Source: Lachnospiraceae bacterium
GTDB lineage: Bacteria > Bacillota > Clostridia > Lachnospirales > Lachnospiraceae
Reading direction: 5' to 3'
DNA length: 64,000 nucleotides
Assembly: GCA_009774535.1 (NCBI GenBank)
Contig: VSNY01000002.1
Coordinates: forward strand, 1 to 64,000
A program made the translations under genes and the position numbers. This document shows, piece after piece, positions 36,779 to 45,623 of this stretch (position 1 is the first letter of the stretch; the number at the start of each line of letters is the position of its first letter). Below the pieces are notes generated by a model. That model worked only from the letters and a program-made list of their open reading frames with translations, searched no databases and had not been told where the DNA came from.

Positions 36779-36843
36779 GACTCTGCGGGCCGTGGCTTGC
36801 ATGGGTGAAATACCCAAGGCAAACCGCAGCCCGCAGAGTTTTG
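36779..36843. terminator. Bidirectional terminator between fbp and the LTA synthase-like gene
   Basis: ACTCTGCGGGC (36780-36790) pairs with GCCCGCAGAGT (36829-36839), with an inner GTGGCTTGC/GGCAAACCGC stem, then TTTTGTT. The outer arm ACTCTGCGGGC is shared with the dispersed GC-rich repeats, suggesting that the family supplies terminators. Confidence 0.8.
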
Positions 36844-36886
36844 TTATAGGAACCTTTACAACGTCCGGAATTTCCCAAAAGCAGCG

Positions 36887-39178
36887 CTATTTCAGCTCTT
36901 TTCCAGAGTCCTTTGCTTTTACCTTCCTGGTTGTCGCGGCAGAGTCCCTGGTCTTTTGTTTCTTAGCTTTCTTTGCTTCGGCATGGTCATCCGAATCATT
37001 GGTTTTATCTTTTTCATCGCCGTCCTGATCTGATACGGCGTTTTCTTTTTGCGCATCCTCTTCTGTACGAACGCCATAATACATCAGTGTATTTTCTGTT
37101 GTCCGGAAGATCGTATTGCTGGAACCAACCTGGCAGACTTTCAGGATATCCCCGCTTTCTAATTCAGCTGCATGATCCGCGGACAGGATCAGCTGTTCGT
37201 CTGATACAAAAGTTGTGGACATCTTTTCATCATTGACATAAATGCGGCTCCAGTTTGTAAAATGATCTCCAAAAATGGCCAGGCTTCCATCGGCCAGATT
37301 TTCATAATGGTAAATATGCGTCGCGTCTACGCCCATCTGCAGATCGGATGCTGGATACAGATCCTGGCCGTCGTAAGAATAGCGCTCTCCATAGAGAAGG
37401 TCATACTGCAGGTTTTCCAGCCCGTTTTGATACGCTTTTTGGTCGGCAGCGTATTCGCCGGCCTGATGGTACGTAAAGATTGTGCCTTCGTGAAGTCCCG
37501 CCTGTTCTGTCGTATAAGCAAGCAGCTGGTAAGCGGCGAGGTCGGCATCTTTTTGTTCCAGGCCGAAATTGTTCCAGGTTGCATACTGGGTCTTGAAAAT
37601 ATCGCCGGACTTTAAGTCTTCGTCGGCAAGCCCCATCGTTGGCAGGTGGTCGCCGAACAGCACAAGGATGGTATTTTCATCTCTTTTTGCAAGCATATCA
37701 GTCAGATTTTTAATAAACTTATCTACTTCGTGAATCTGATTTACGTAGTATTCCCACTGGTTATTTTTCTCTTCGGTTTCAGCGCCGGATACTTGGATCT
37801 CCGGGTTCTGGATCACCTTTTCCTCAGGATAGGCCCCGTGTCCTTGTACGGTGATGGTGTAGACAAAATCAGCCTGGTCAGGAGTGGACTCCAGCGCTTT
37901 TTCGGTCTCGCCGATCAGGATATCATCCGTCGGCCAGGAACCAAGCGGGGTGTATTCCTGAATGTTCATCAGCTCTTTGCTTGTAAACGTATCAAAGCCA
38001 AACTGAGAAAACGCATTGGCGCGGCTGTAAAAATTGCCGCCGTTGTTGTGGACGACATGCGTACCATAACCGAGCGCGGACAGGTCTGATGCGATGCTTT
38101 CGCAGTCGGTTTCTTTTAAGACGGTTTTGTACGGATATTCGCCAGTACCGAAAAACCGCAGGTTCATGCCAGTCAGCACTTCAAATTCTGAATTGGCGGT
38201 TCCGGCTCCGACAACAGGCACCGTCAGGTAACCAGATGTAAAATTATCGGTTAATGCGCGGAAATTCGGGATCGGATCTTTGGACATTTCCAGAAAATTG
38301 ATTTCTGTCGGGTCCATAAACGATTCCAGTAACACGCAGATTACGTTTGGCTGCTGCTTATCCGAAGAGTCTGAAATGATCTGGCCGGATTGAGCAACCT
38401 TATAGGAAGAAGCTTCTGCCTTTGCCTGTGCAACCGTCTGTTTAATCTGCTTAATCCTGGACTCGGAATAATCCAGCGGTTTGCGCATGCCGCGGTCCAT
38501 CACGCTTGAAGAAAAACCATATACAAAACCATAGTCGGAGTATCCCTGCGCGATATTGGAAAAATAAGAAGCCATTTTTTCGGAATTATGTGCCATTGAT
38601 GTTGCAGCGGACATCAATACCCCCATGCAGACACAAAAGCCGGCTGCACGTATTTTATGCAGATGTCCCTGGAATTTTGGGCCTTTCATGGCTAAAACTA
38701 CCAGAAATACAACCAAAATGCCTAACAGGATCACAACGCATATTTCCTGTGTTTTGGAAAAATATTGTGTATTTGTCATTGTCAGCAGATCAGAGATACA
38801 TTTCAGATCTGTATAGCCAAACGGCGTCACGCGCTGGGATAATACACATCCGTTGATAATGCCCAGCAGCAGCCAGACACAGCTGACAATAATGCGCATC
38901 AGCGTCCGGCGGCGGAACAGGTAGACAATGGATAATGTAAAAAAGATGATCAGCGCATTAAAGAAAAACGCGAATGCATGACCTCCCAAAAACACACATG
39001 CGTCGATCAGGGAACGTCTGGAACAGACTTCAATAACAAATACAAGTATGCATGCCAGCAATGCATGGAACAGCAGCGAGTAGCGGTTTAAAAAAGCAAT
39101 CTGCCTGCTGTAATCGCGCTTTGGCGCTTTTTTCTCATGGTCTTTTGCCTGCCATTTATTTTGAAAAATTGTTTTCAT
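36887..39178 (-). CDS. LTA synthase-like membrane sulfatase
   Basis: This 763-residue protein has five membrane helices in the first 180 residues and an extracellular sulfatase/alkaline phosphatase-type domain at about 265-590. The nucleophile Thr is in GAGTANSEFEVLTG near residue 325, and metal ligands lie in CVLLESFMDPTE and VLFGDHLPTM. Such enzymes add glycerol phosphate from phosphatidylglycerol to make lipoteichoic acid or related polymers. Past the usual end there is a beta-rich region (SLAIFGDHFTNWSRIYVNDE) that looks like an IPT/TIG-type domain, then a Lys/Asp-rich tail. It is convergent with fbp. Confidence 0.88.
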   Translation of the reverse strand: MKTIFQNKWQAKDHEKKAPKRDYSRQIAFLNRYSLLFHALLACILVFVIEVCSRRSLIDACVFLGGHAFAFFFNALIIFFTLSIVYLFRRRTLMRIIVSCVWLLLGIINGCVLSQRVTPFGYTDLKCISDLLTMTNTQYFSKTQEICVVILLGILVVFLVVLAMKGPKFQGHLHKIRAAGFCVCMGVLMSAATSMAHNSEKMASYFSNIAQGYSDYGFVYGFSSSVMDRGMRKPLDYSESRIKQIKQTVAQAKAEASSYKVAQSGQIISDSSDKQQPNVICVLLESFMDPTEINFLEMSKDPIPNFRALTDNFTSGYLTVPVVGAGTANSEFEVLTGMNLRFFGTGEYPYKTVLKETDCESIASDLSALGYGTHVVHNNGGNFYSRANAFSQFGFDTFTSKELMNIQEYTPLGSWPTDDILIGETEKALESTPDQADFVYTITVQGHGAYPEEKVIQNPEIQVSGAETEEKNNQWEYYVNQIHEVDKFIKNLTDMLAKRDENTILVLFGDHLPTMGLADEDLKSGDIFKTQYATWNNFGLEQKDADLAAYQLLAYTTEQAGLHEGTIFTYHQAGEYAADQKAYQNGLENLQYDLLYGERYSYDGQDLYPASDLQMGVDATHIYHYENLADGSLAIFGDHFTNWSRIYVNDEKMSTTFVSDEQLILSADHAAELESGDILKVCQVGSSNTIFRTTENTLMYYGVRTEEDAQKENAVSDQDGDEKDKTNDSDDHAEAKKAKKQKTRDSAATTRKVKAKDSGKELK

Positions 39179-39349
39179 AAATACGGATTACCTCCTCCGG
39201 AATTTCTTAAAAATACTTTATTCTGACTGAGAATAAAATATATCCTAACGGGCAAAAAATCAACTGGTAAATATCATAAAAAATTCTTAAGATTTACATA
39301 ATTTCGGGAAATAATGAATAAAGCTGTTTTATTATTGAAGGAAATTGCC

Positions 39350-39378
39350 TTGAAACAGTGCATTTAGTGCGTTATAAT
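39350..39378 (+). promoter_or_regulatory. Sigma-A promoter before the coat-like gene
   Basis: TTGAAA (39350-39355) and TATAAT (39373-39378) are exactly 17 bases apart. A leader of about 205 nt follows with no gene in it. The rest of 39179-39349 is AT-rich and should contain the divergent promoter of the LTA synthase-like gene. Confidence 0.65.
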
Positions 39379-39590
39379 CATCTATAAATCACAGGAAATA
39401 TGGTATGATCTGCAGGTTCCGGTATATATTGCCGCCGGACAGGTTACAATGAGGGAAAGTATCTGTGGCTGTATGCTGCGCCGTGTCGCTGCTTATGCCG
39501 CAGGATTCATAAAAAGGAATGCCTGCCGGCAGTAACCCTCCGGGCGTCCCGCGCATATACTGCTATTAACGAAATGCAGGAGACAGACGC

Positions 39591-40157
39591 GTGGATTATA
39601 AGCAGGAACAGTTTATGCGTATGCAGCAGTACCAATACGCGCCGCAGATGCCGTTTTACATGAGCTATCCGATCCAGAATGTCTATATGACAGAACTGGA
39701 ATATGAGCGGGATATGGAGCGCATGAAGGAACTGTATCCGGAAGAAGCAAAACGGATTCAGAAGCTTGTCGAAGAAGAATGTGACAAGATGGAATACGAA
39801 GGCAGCATGATGTTTGATGAATATCCCGACCGGGTGACCTTAAAAGTCATTTGCGACCGGATCGGTCAGCTGGCATCGCAGCCGCAGGAACAGGCAGAGG
39901 CAGAGCCGGAACTGGAAGCCCAGCAGGCAGAACCGATTGACTATAACTATCATAGATGGAATCCGGGCAGACCGCCAGGGCCGCCGCCTCCATGGCCAGG
40001 GCCGCCGGGACCACCGCCAGGGCCGCCGCCTCCACCAAGACCGCCAGGGCCGCCACCCCCGCATCGTCCGGGGCTGGGCAATCTGATTGAAGTGCTGCTC
40101 TATAATGAGATGTATCAAAGACGATGCAGGCATAATCGCTGCCGCCGCTGGTGGTAA
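39591..40157 (+). CDS. Small coat-like protein with a proline-rich C-terminus
   Basis: This 188-residue protein starts at GTG 39591 behind AGGAG. The first 40 residues are rich in Gln, Met and Tyr (EQFMRMQQYQYAPQMPFYMS), like spore-coat proteins; a short charged helix (VEEECDKMEYEG) follows, then an acidic linker. Residues 125-157 are an almost pure Pro/Gly stretch with runs of PPG and PPP, and the end is Arg/His/Cys-rich (RRCRHNRCRRWW). No signal peptide is present. A spore-surface role is inferred only from composition; the family is not recognised. Confidence 0.7.
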   Translation: MDYKQEQFMRMQQYQYAPQMPFYMSYPIQNVYMTELEYERDMERMKELYPEEAKRIQKLVEEECDKMEYEGSMMFDEYPDRVTLKVICDRIGQLASQPQEQAEAEPELEAQQAEPIDYNYHRWNPGRPPGPPPPWPGPPGPPPGPPPPPRPPGPPPPHRPGLGNLIEVLLYNEMYQRRCRHNRCRRWW

Positions 40158-40381
40158 GTGTATCTGAATGCTGTAATTTGCGGTATGCATATCTGAATGC
40201 CGCAGGCAATCATGTGTTAAAATGCTGCTGACACGAGCGCAGCATGGATCTGTCTGGCTGTCCGGGCGAAAGCCGTCTTGAAACGGCGGCGCTCGTGCGG
40301 CTGCCAGCAATTGCCAGTCATTCATGGATACCTGCCAACAGTTCTTTATTATTTTTAGAAGTGTACGAAAGGAAAAGACAG

Positions 40382-42886
40382 ATGAAAAAAGGATTGATCA
40401 AAGCAGCAGTGTTAATGGCTGTGTTTCTGATCACACTGCTGATATCCGGTAAAGTCACAAATAAAGACCAGCTGGATCTGACCACGGAGATGGAAGCGCC
40501 AACTCTGCCTGTAATTGTATTGTACAACGAGGACAGGCAGATCAACGAGTTATATGGATATACGTCGCAGATGAACGCGACCGGCATGCGGGATACGATC
40601 ACGCCGTTGTCCAGCAGCAGGGAAGTCCCTCTGCAGATACGGACATACGGCTACCAGATCGATGGAATTTCTTATGAAATCCGCAGCATTGACGGAGAAC
40701 GGCTCGTTTCAGACGGGAATATTACGGCATTTGAAGAAAAAGAGGGACAGATACGGACAAGCATCCCGGTACAAAGCCTGCTGGAACAGTCCCGCGAATA
40801 TATCCTGACCTTAAAGCTCAGACAAGATGAAAAAATCTGCTATTATTATACCCGCATTGCAGACGGGAGAGACTGTTATGTACCAGAGAGCATCAAATTT
40901 GCACAGCAGATCAGCGATCTTACCTTTTCAGAAAACCCGGATCAGCTGTCTACTTATTGGGAAGCAAACGCCGCGGGGGATAATTCTACCTTACACAAAG
41001 TAACGATTCATTCTACCGTCAAACAGGCAAATTGGGCAGATTTTAAATGTGACAGGCTGACGACTCCGGTTCCGTCCGTGAAAGAGATGAATCAGTCTTA
41101 TAACACGATCGTACTGGATTATGTTGTAACCTCGAAAGGAGAGCAGGGAGAACTGGAATATTATAATGTGGAGGAATACTACCGTATCCGTTATACAAAT
41201 GAACGTATGTACCTGCTGAATTTTGAACGAACTATGAATCAGATTTTCAACGGCGAAAATGATTTTCTTTATGAAAATTACCTGCAGCTGGGCATCCGCT
41301 CCAAAGAAGTCGAATATATGCAGAATGAGTCGCAGACCGTTACCTGCTTTGTACAGGAAGGAGATCTGTGGAGCTATAACCAGTCCTTCCACCGTCTGGC
41401 AGAAGTATTCAGCTTCCGCGGACATGAGGGCATTGAGGCGCGGGAAAATCATATGCAGCATGATATCCGTATCCTGAACGTAGATGAGGCGGGGGATATT
41501 GACTACGTCGTCTACGGCTATATGAACCGCGGCATTCATGAAGGAGAAATGGGGATCAGTTTCCTGCATTATGCAAGCCAGGCAAATACGAATGAAGAAA
41601 AATTGTTTTTATCATTTGAAAATTCTTACCAGGTACTTCAGGCAGAACTGGGCAAACTGCTTTACGAAAATACTTCCGGCAGTATTTATCTGCTCTTTAA
41701 CGGAACCGTATTTTATATCAATCCGGCAACAATGGAAATGGAAGAGATTGCCAGCGGCCTTTCGGATGATACGTATGCGGTGTCAGAATCCAACCGGTAT
41801 TTTGCCTGGATCTCTGACCATGACGCCAGAGAAATCTCCGTGATCGACCTTGAGACAGCAAACATCAGCCAGATCCGCGCCAAAGAAGGAAAGTCTCTGC
41901 GCGTACTTGGATTTTTGCAGGAAGACCTTGTATACGGGATGGCAGCGGACAAGCACCAGACAGGCGGCATGGCAGGCATCCGCCAGGCACCGATGTACGC
42001 CCTGCGCATCGTAAACGCCTCAAATATGGAAGTATTAAAAAAATACCGCAAAAAGGGATACTTTATTGACAGTGTAGAATTTCAAAACGGGGTACTGATT
42101 ATGCAGCGTCTGTCCCAGGGACCAAGCGGCTATGAGCAGGCACAGCAGGATTCCATTGTAAACCGCACCCAGGAGAGCGAAGACCAGAAAGTCATCCATA
42201 CAACCGTCACCGAAGTCAGGCAGACACAAGTACAGCTGACACTGTCAGAAATGAAAAAAGAAACACCTCCGGTCTTTATAGCCGCAAAACAGATCTTAAA
42301 TCAGGAGGACAAAAAGACCGCATTAAAACCGTCCCAGGAACAGCGGATGTATTTTGCATATGCAGCAGGCAGCATTAAAGCAGCCACTACAGATGTTGCA
42401 GAAGCCATCCGCAGCGCGGACGAGCATATGGGAGTAGTTGTGGATGAAAAGCAGAACTATATCTGGAAACGCGCCAGAAAGAACATTCAGCCATATTTAG
42501 AAGCGCAGCCTTCAGATACAGACGCGTCCGGTTCTTCTCTGGCAAAATGCGTCAGCGCCATTCTGCGGCATGAGGGCATTGAAGTCAGCGCCAGTGAGCT
42601 GCTGGAAAAAGGCGATACTCCACAGGAAATATTAGAATCCCTGCTGCCGGAAAGGGAAGTGATCGGGATAGAAGGATGCTCGTTATCACAGATTCTTTAT
42701 TATGTGAACCGCGAGACTCCGGTACTGGCAGCCGCGGGAGCGCAGAAGACGATGCTTGTCACGGGGTATGACGCGCTGAATGTGTGGCTGTATGATCCGC
42801 TGGCGGGGAGTATTGTGAAAAGTACGATTGAGGATGCAGATGGACAGTTCCGCGCGGCTGGGGGGATTTACCTGGTGTATCAATAA
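40382..42886 (+). CDS. Exported protein with a degenerate C39-like domain
   Basis: This 834-residue protein starts at ATG 40382 after GAAAGGAAAAG; an in-frame start at 40244 would place 46 residues before the signal. The first 25 residues form a membrane anchor or signal (MKKGLIKAAVLMAVFLITLL). A large beta-rich extracellular region follows. The last 130 residues resemble a papain-like C39 domain: GSSLAKCVSAILRHEG, then QKTMLVTGYDALNVWLYDP. The catalytic Cys position seems to be Ser and the His position Thr or Met, so it is probably not a working peptidase. No specific function can be given. It lies downstream of the coat-like gene with a 224-base gap. Confidence 0.7.
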   Translation: MKKGLIKAAVLMAVFLITLLISGKVTNKDQLDLTTEMEAPTLPVIVLYNEDRQINELYGYTSQMNATGMRDTITPLSSSREVPLQIRTYGYQIDGISYEIRSIDGERLVSDGNITAFEEKEGQIRTSIPVQSLLEQSREYILTLKLRQDEKICYYYTRIADGRDCYVPESIKFAQQISDLTFSENPDQLSTYWEANAAGDNSTLHKVTIHSTVKQANWADFKCDRLTTPVPSVKEMNQSYNTIVLDYVVTSKGEQGELEYYNVEEYYRIRYTNERMYLLNFERTMNQIFNGENDFLYENYLQLGIRSKEVEYMQNESQTVTCFVQEGDLWSYNQSFHRLAEVFSFRGHEGIEARENHMQHDIRILNVDEAGDIDYVVYGYMNRGIHEGEMGISFLHYASQANTNEEKLFLSFENSYQVLQAELGKLLYENTSGSIYLLFNGTVFYINPATMEMEEIASGLSDDTYAVSESNRYFAWISDHDAREISVIDLETANISQIRAKEGKSLRVLGFLQEDLVYGMAADKHQTGGMAGIRQAPMYALRIVNASNMEVLKKYRKKGYFIDSVEFQNGVLIMQRLSQGPSGYEQAQQDSIVNRTQESEDQKVIHTTVTEVRQTQVQLTLSEMKKETPPVFIAAKQILNQEDKKTALKPSQEQRMYFAYAAGSIKAATTDVAEAIRSADEHMGVVVDEKQNYIWKRARKNIQPYLEAQPSDTDASGSSLAKCVSAILRHEGIEVSASELLEKGDTPQEILESLLPEREVIGIEGCSLSQILYYVNRETPVLAAAGAQKTMLVTGYDALNVWLYDPLAGSIVKSTIEDADGQFRAAGGIYLVYQ

Positions 42887-42894
42887 AATATATT

Positions 42895-42979
42895 GCGGGC
42901 GGAGGGGAGTGGCTCCCCCTCAATCCTATGCCGCCGGGCTGCGCGCCCTTTTGCCTGACACGGACACATCCGGGCAGCC
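42895..42979. repeat. GC-rich dispersed repeat, copy 4
   Basis: It contains GCGGGCGGAGGGGAGTGGCT with a GGGGAG/CTCCCC hairpin, then GCCGCCGGGCTGCGCGCCC and GCCTGACACGGACACATCCG, the right-hand module of copy 1. It follows the stop of the exported protein gene by about eight bases and may end its transcript. Confidence 0.65.
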
Positions 42980-43015
42980 AAAAAAGTAAAGGGCTGCATT
43001 GTACAAGTAAAAATA

Positions 43016-43043
43016 TTGACAATTTGCTTTTTTGTGGTAAAAT
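43016..43043 (+). promoter_or_regulatory. Promoter upstream of the AGCS symporter
   Basis: TTGACA (43016-43021) and TAAAAT (43038-43043) are 16 bases apart. Transcription would start near 43050 and meet the terminator at 43070 after about 20 bases. Confidence 0.65.
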
Positions 43044-43069
43044 AATAAAGTATTTGGCTCTCAAGGATG

Positions 43070-43096
43070 GGACAGCGTGCAGATGCTGTCCTTTTT
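43070..43096 (+). terminator. Early terminator in the symporter leader
   Basis: GGACAGC (43070-43076) and GCTGTCC (43085-43091) form a 7-bp stem with an 8-base loop, followed by TTTTT. It lies about 20 bases after the predicted start point and 170 bases before the symporter ATG, so most transcripts would end here as a 47-nt RNA unless it is bypassed. Confidence 0.65.
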
Positions 43097-43265
43097 CTGG
43101 ATATTATCTGCCACTGGCATAAAATGCTGTATCCTGCATAAAATAAAAAGGACACAATCCGGCAGTACACATCAAAAGCGGCAGCAAAAGAAAAATAAGC
43201 AGTTTTGACCGTTCCGATTTACAGGAACTGTCCAGGCTGTCAGTTTAAGAAGGGAGTATATAGTT

Positions 43266-44654
43266 ATGAAAGAACTGGAAGAGATTCTGAACGTGATCGA
43301 TGACTTCGTATGGGGTCCGGTTATGCTTGTGTTGCTCGTAGGGACGGGGATCTTTTTAACCATCAGGCTGAAATTTCTTACCTGGAGAAATCTTCCGTAT
43401 GCGATCAAGCTCACATTAAGCAAAGAAGCAAGGACGAAGCGCGGAGCCGGGGATGTGTCGCCGTTTGCGGCGCTTACGACGGCGCTGGCGGCTACGATTG
43501 GTACGGGGAATATTGTAGGTGTTGCGACGGCTATGGTGTCCGGCGGGGCCGGAGCGCTGGTATGGATGTGGATCTCAGCTTGTTTCGGGCTGACTTCTAA
43601 GTTCAGCGAGTGTATGCTGGCGATTAAGTACCGGGAAGTGAACGCGCAGGGAGAAATGTCCGGCGGGCCGATGTATACGATGAAAAAAGCGTTTGGGAAT
43701 CAGAAGATCGGCGCTGCGCTGGGATGGCTGTTCGCGTTGTTTGCAGTGATCGCTTCGTTTGGGATCGGGAATCTGACACAGGCAAATTCCATTTCAGATG
43801 CGGTAAATAAGACGTTTGAAGTTCCGACCTGGCTGACGGGCATAATTATTACGGTGCTTTCACTGTGTATTATTGTAGGCGGCATTAAGTCGATCTCCAA
43901 GCTGTCTTCGGTGATTGTTCCCTGTATGGCGATTTTTTATGTGATCGGCGGTCTGATTGTTATTTTTGGAAATATCGGAAATGTGCCGGCTGGTGTGGCG
44001 GAGATTTTTAAAATGGCGTTTTCCGTCAAAGCAGTTGCAGGCGGCGTTGGCGGGACGATTGTAGCGTCTATGATGAGCGGGATGCGGTATGGAATCGCGC
44101 GCGGGGTATTTTCTAATGAAGCAGGCATGGGATCTGCGGCGATTACGGCAGCGTCTGCTACGACCGATAATCCGGTCCGGCAGGGATACATAAATATGAC
44201 GGGTACGTTCTGGGATACGATTGTGGTATGTACGATTACAGGACTTTGTATTGCGTCTTCTGGCGTACTTGGCATGACGGATGCAAGCGGCAAAGCGATC
44301 GAAGGCTCGGCGCTTACGATAGAGGCGTTTAAGACAGTGCTGGGGCCAGCGGGCGGATGGATGGTAACTGTTGGTATTGCGCTGTTTGCGTTTTCTACGA
44401 TCCTTGGCTGGGAATATCACGGGGAGAAGGCGCTGGAGTATCTGGTGGGGACGCATAAATATAATATGGCGTACCGGATTCTTTTTTCAGCTGTTGCATT
44501 TGTGGGCGCGACAACGACGCTGTCGATTGCATGGAAATTTTCAGATATTGCGAATGCACTGATGGCAGTGCCGAACCTGATCTGCCTGCTGGCGTTAAGC
44601 GGAGAACTGGCGAAAGACGTGGAAAGCTTCCAGCAATCTATGAAAGGAAGATGA
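43266..44654 (+). CDS. Alanine/glycine:cation symporter (AGCS family)
   Basis: This 462-residue membrane protein has about eleven helices and family signatures: GTGIFLTIRLKFLTWRNL, then TALAATIGTGNIVGVATAMV, FGLTSKFSECMLAIKYRE and GVFSNEAGMGSAAI. It should import alanine or glycine with sodium. The ribosome site is AAGGGAG. A promoter with an early terminator lies in its leader. It precedes the Crh-like HPr gene by 190 bases on the same strand. Confidence 0.92.
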   Translation: MKELEEILNVIDDFVWGPVMLVLLVGTGIFLTIRLKFLTWRNLPYAIKLTLSKEARTKRGAGDVSPFAALTTALAATIGTGNIVGVATAMVSGGAGALVWMWISACFGLTSKFSECMLAIKYREVNAQGEMSGGPMYTMKKAFGNQKIGAALGWLFALFAVIASFGIGNLTQANSISDAVNKTFEVPTWLTGIIITVLSLCIIVGGIKSISKLSSVIVPCMAIFYVIGGLIVIFGNIGNVPAGVAEIFKMAFSVKAVAGGVGGTIVASMMSGMRYGIARGVFSNEAGMGSAAITAASATTDNPVRQGYINMTGTFWDTIVVCTITGLCIASSGVLGMTDASGKAIEGSALTIEAFKTVLGPAGGWMVTVGIALFAFSTILGWEYHGEKALEYLVGTHKYNMAYRILFSAVAFVGATTTLSIAWKFSDIANALMAVPNLICLLALSGELAKDVESFQQSMKGR

Positions 44655-44844
44655 CGCTGATCTGCGTAGTGCAAACAGCCCGCAAAAATTGCCTAAAATT
44701 CTGCGGCGTTTTATGCGGCATTCGTGAATTTTAACAGAAATGTAACAGAAATGAAAAAAACACTTGCAAATGCTTGATTTTTGGACTATATTACGAGATG
44801 AACTTGTGTATTCTAAACTGATTCTAAGGGAAGTGGAAGGAATT

Positions 44845-45099
44845 ATGAGTAATAAGCAGATTATAGTTTCAAATGTAGCAAAAGGGCATCAAAATCCAAT
44901 TGCAGAGCTTGTTCAGGTGGCATGTCAGTTCGACAGCAACATCACATTTGTGAATGACAACCGCAAGATTAATGCAAAAAGTATTATGGGGATTATGGCA
45001 TTTAATCCGTCCAAAGGAATGAGCGTAAACATTATTACTGAAGGCAACGACGAGAAAGAAGCTCTGTTAGCAATGGAAAAGTTTTTAGTGTGTGAGTAG
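44845..45099 (+). CDS. HPr-fold protein with Ser46 (Crh-like)
   Basis: This 84-residue protein aligns with HPr over its length. The regulatory segment is intact: NAKSIMGIMAF with Ser46, the site phosphorylated by HPr kinase. The catalytic loop is altered: GHQNPIAELVQ keeps a His at position 15 but has Asn17 in place of Arg17 and lacks the ARPA motif, so phosphate transfer from enzyme I should be poor. This is the reverse of the HPr encoded at 32553-32810 and resembles Crh, a CcpA co-regulator of catabolite repression. ATG 44845 has GGAAGG upstream; an in-frame start at 44764 adds 27 unrelated residues. A DUF6465 gene follows at 20 bases. Confidence 0.82.
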   Translation: MSNKQIIVSNVAKGHQNPIAELVQVACQFDSNITFVNDNRKINAKSIMGIMAFNPSKGMSVNIITEGNDEKEALLAMEKFLVCE

Positions 45100-45119
45100 A
45101 TTGTAGGAGGTCTAAGGAG

Positions 45120-45551
45120 ATGAGCTCAAAGAGTACAGACAAAGAAACAAAGTCAGTTGCAAATGCAGCAGATGTAAAAGAAGTGGAAGCGGTTAAAGCG
45201 GATGCGAAACCAGAAGCAGACACGGCTGTTAAGAGAGACACAAAGACGGTTGGTAAGAAGGCTGAAAAGGATGAAGCAAAAGCAGCTAAAAAAACTGCTG
45301 CAAAAAGATCAACAACAAAGAAGACAGACAAAGCAGAAAAGCCGGAATTAAAGCCTGATGTATTTATTGAATTTCAGAACAGACAGGCAAGCGAGTCATC
45401 GGTTGTTGATAGAGTGAAAGCAGCGTTTGTTGCAAGCGGACACAGAGTCTCATCGATTAAGTCCTTACAGATATATATCAAGCCAGAAGAATATAAGGCT
45501 TACTATGTAATTAATGATAATAAATATAGCGGTGAAGTAGATCTGTTTTAA
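45120..45551 (+). CDS. DUF6465 family protein with a Lys/Ala-rich N-terminus
   Basis: This 143-residue protein has a low-complexity N-terminal 75 residues made of Lys, Ala, Glu and Thr (KAEKDEAKAAKKTAAKRSTT), resembling histone-like tails. A compact C-terminal domain of about 65 residues follows (DVFIEFQNRQASESSVVDRV, then IYIKPEEYKAYYVINDNKYS), the DUF6465 pattern. No signal peptide is present. Nucleic-acid binding by the basic tail is possible but unproven. It is probably co-transcribed with the Crh-like gene and ends at a strong bidirectional terminator. Confidence 0.82.
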   Translation: MSSKSTDKETKSVANAADVKEVEAVKADAKPEADTAVKRDTKTVGKKAEKDEAKAAKKTAAKRSTTKKTDKAEKPELKPDVFIEFQNRQASESSVVDRVKAAFVASGHRVSSIKSLQIYIKPEEYKAYYVINDNKYSGEVDLF

Positions 45552-45576
45552 CGGATGAGAAGCAGACTGTGAGAAC

Positions 45577-45623
45577 ATAAAAAAACGGTACATTGGATGC
45601 AGATGCCAATGTACCGTTTTTTT
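45577..45623. terminator. Bidirectional terminator between the DUF6465 gene and prs
   Basis: AAAAACGGTACATTGG pairs perfectly with CCAATGTACCGTTTTT around a 9-base loop. A- and T-runs on either side make it work in both directions, and the prs stop codon touches it. Confidence 0.9.
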
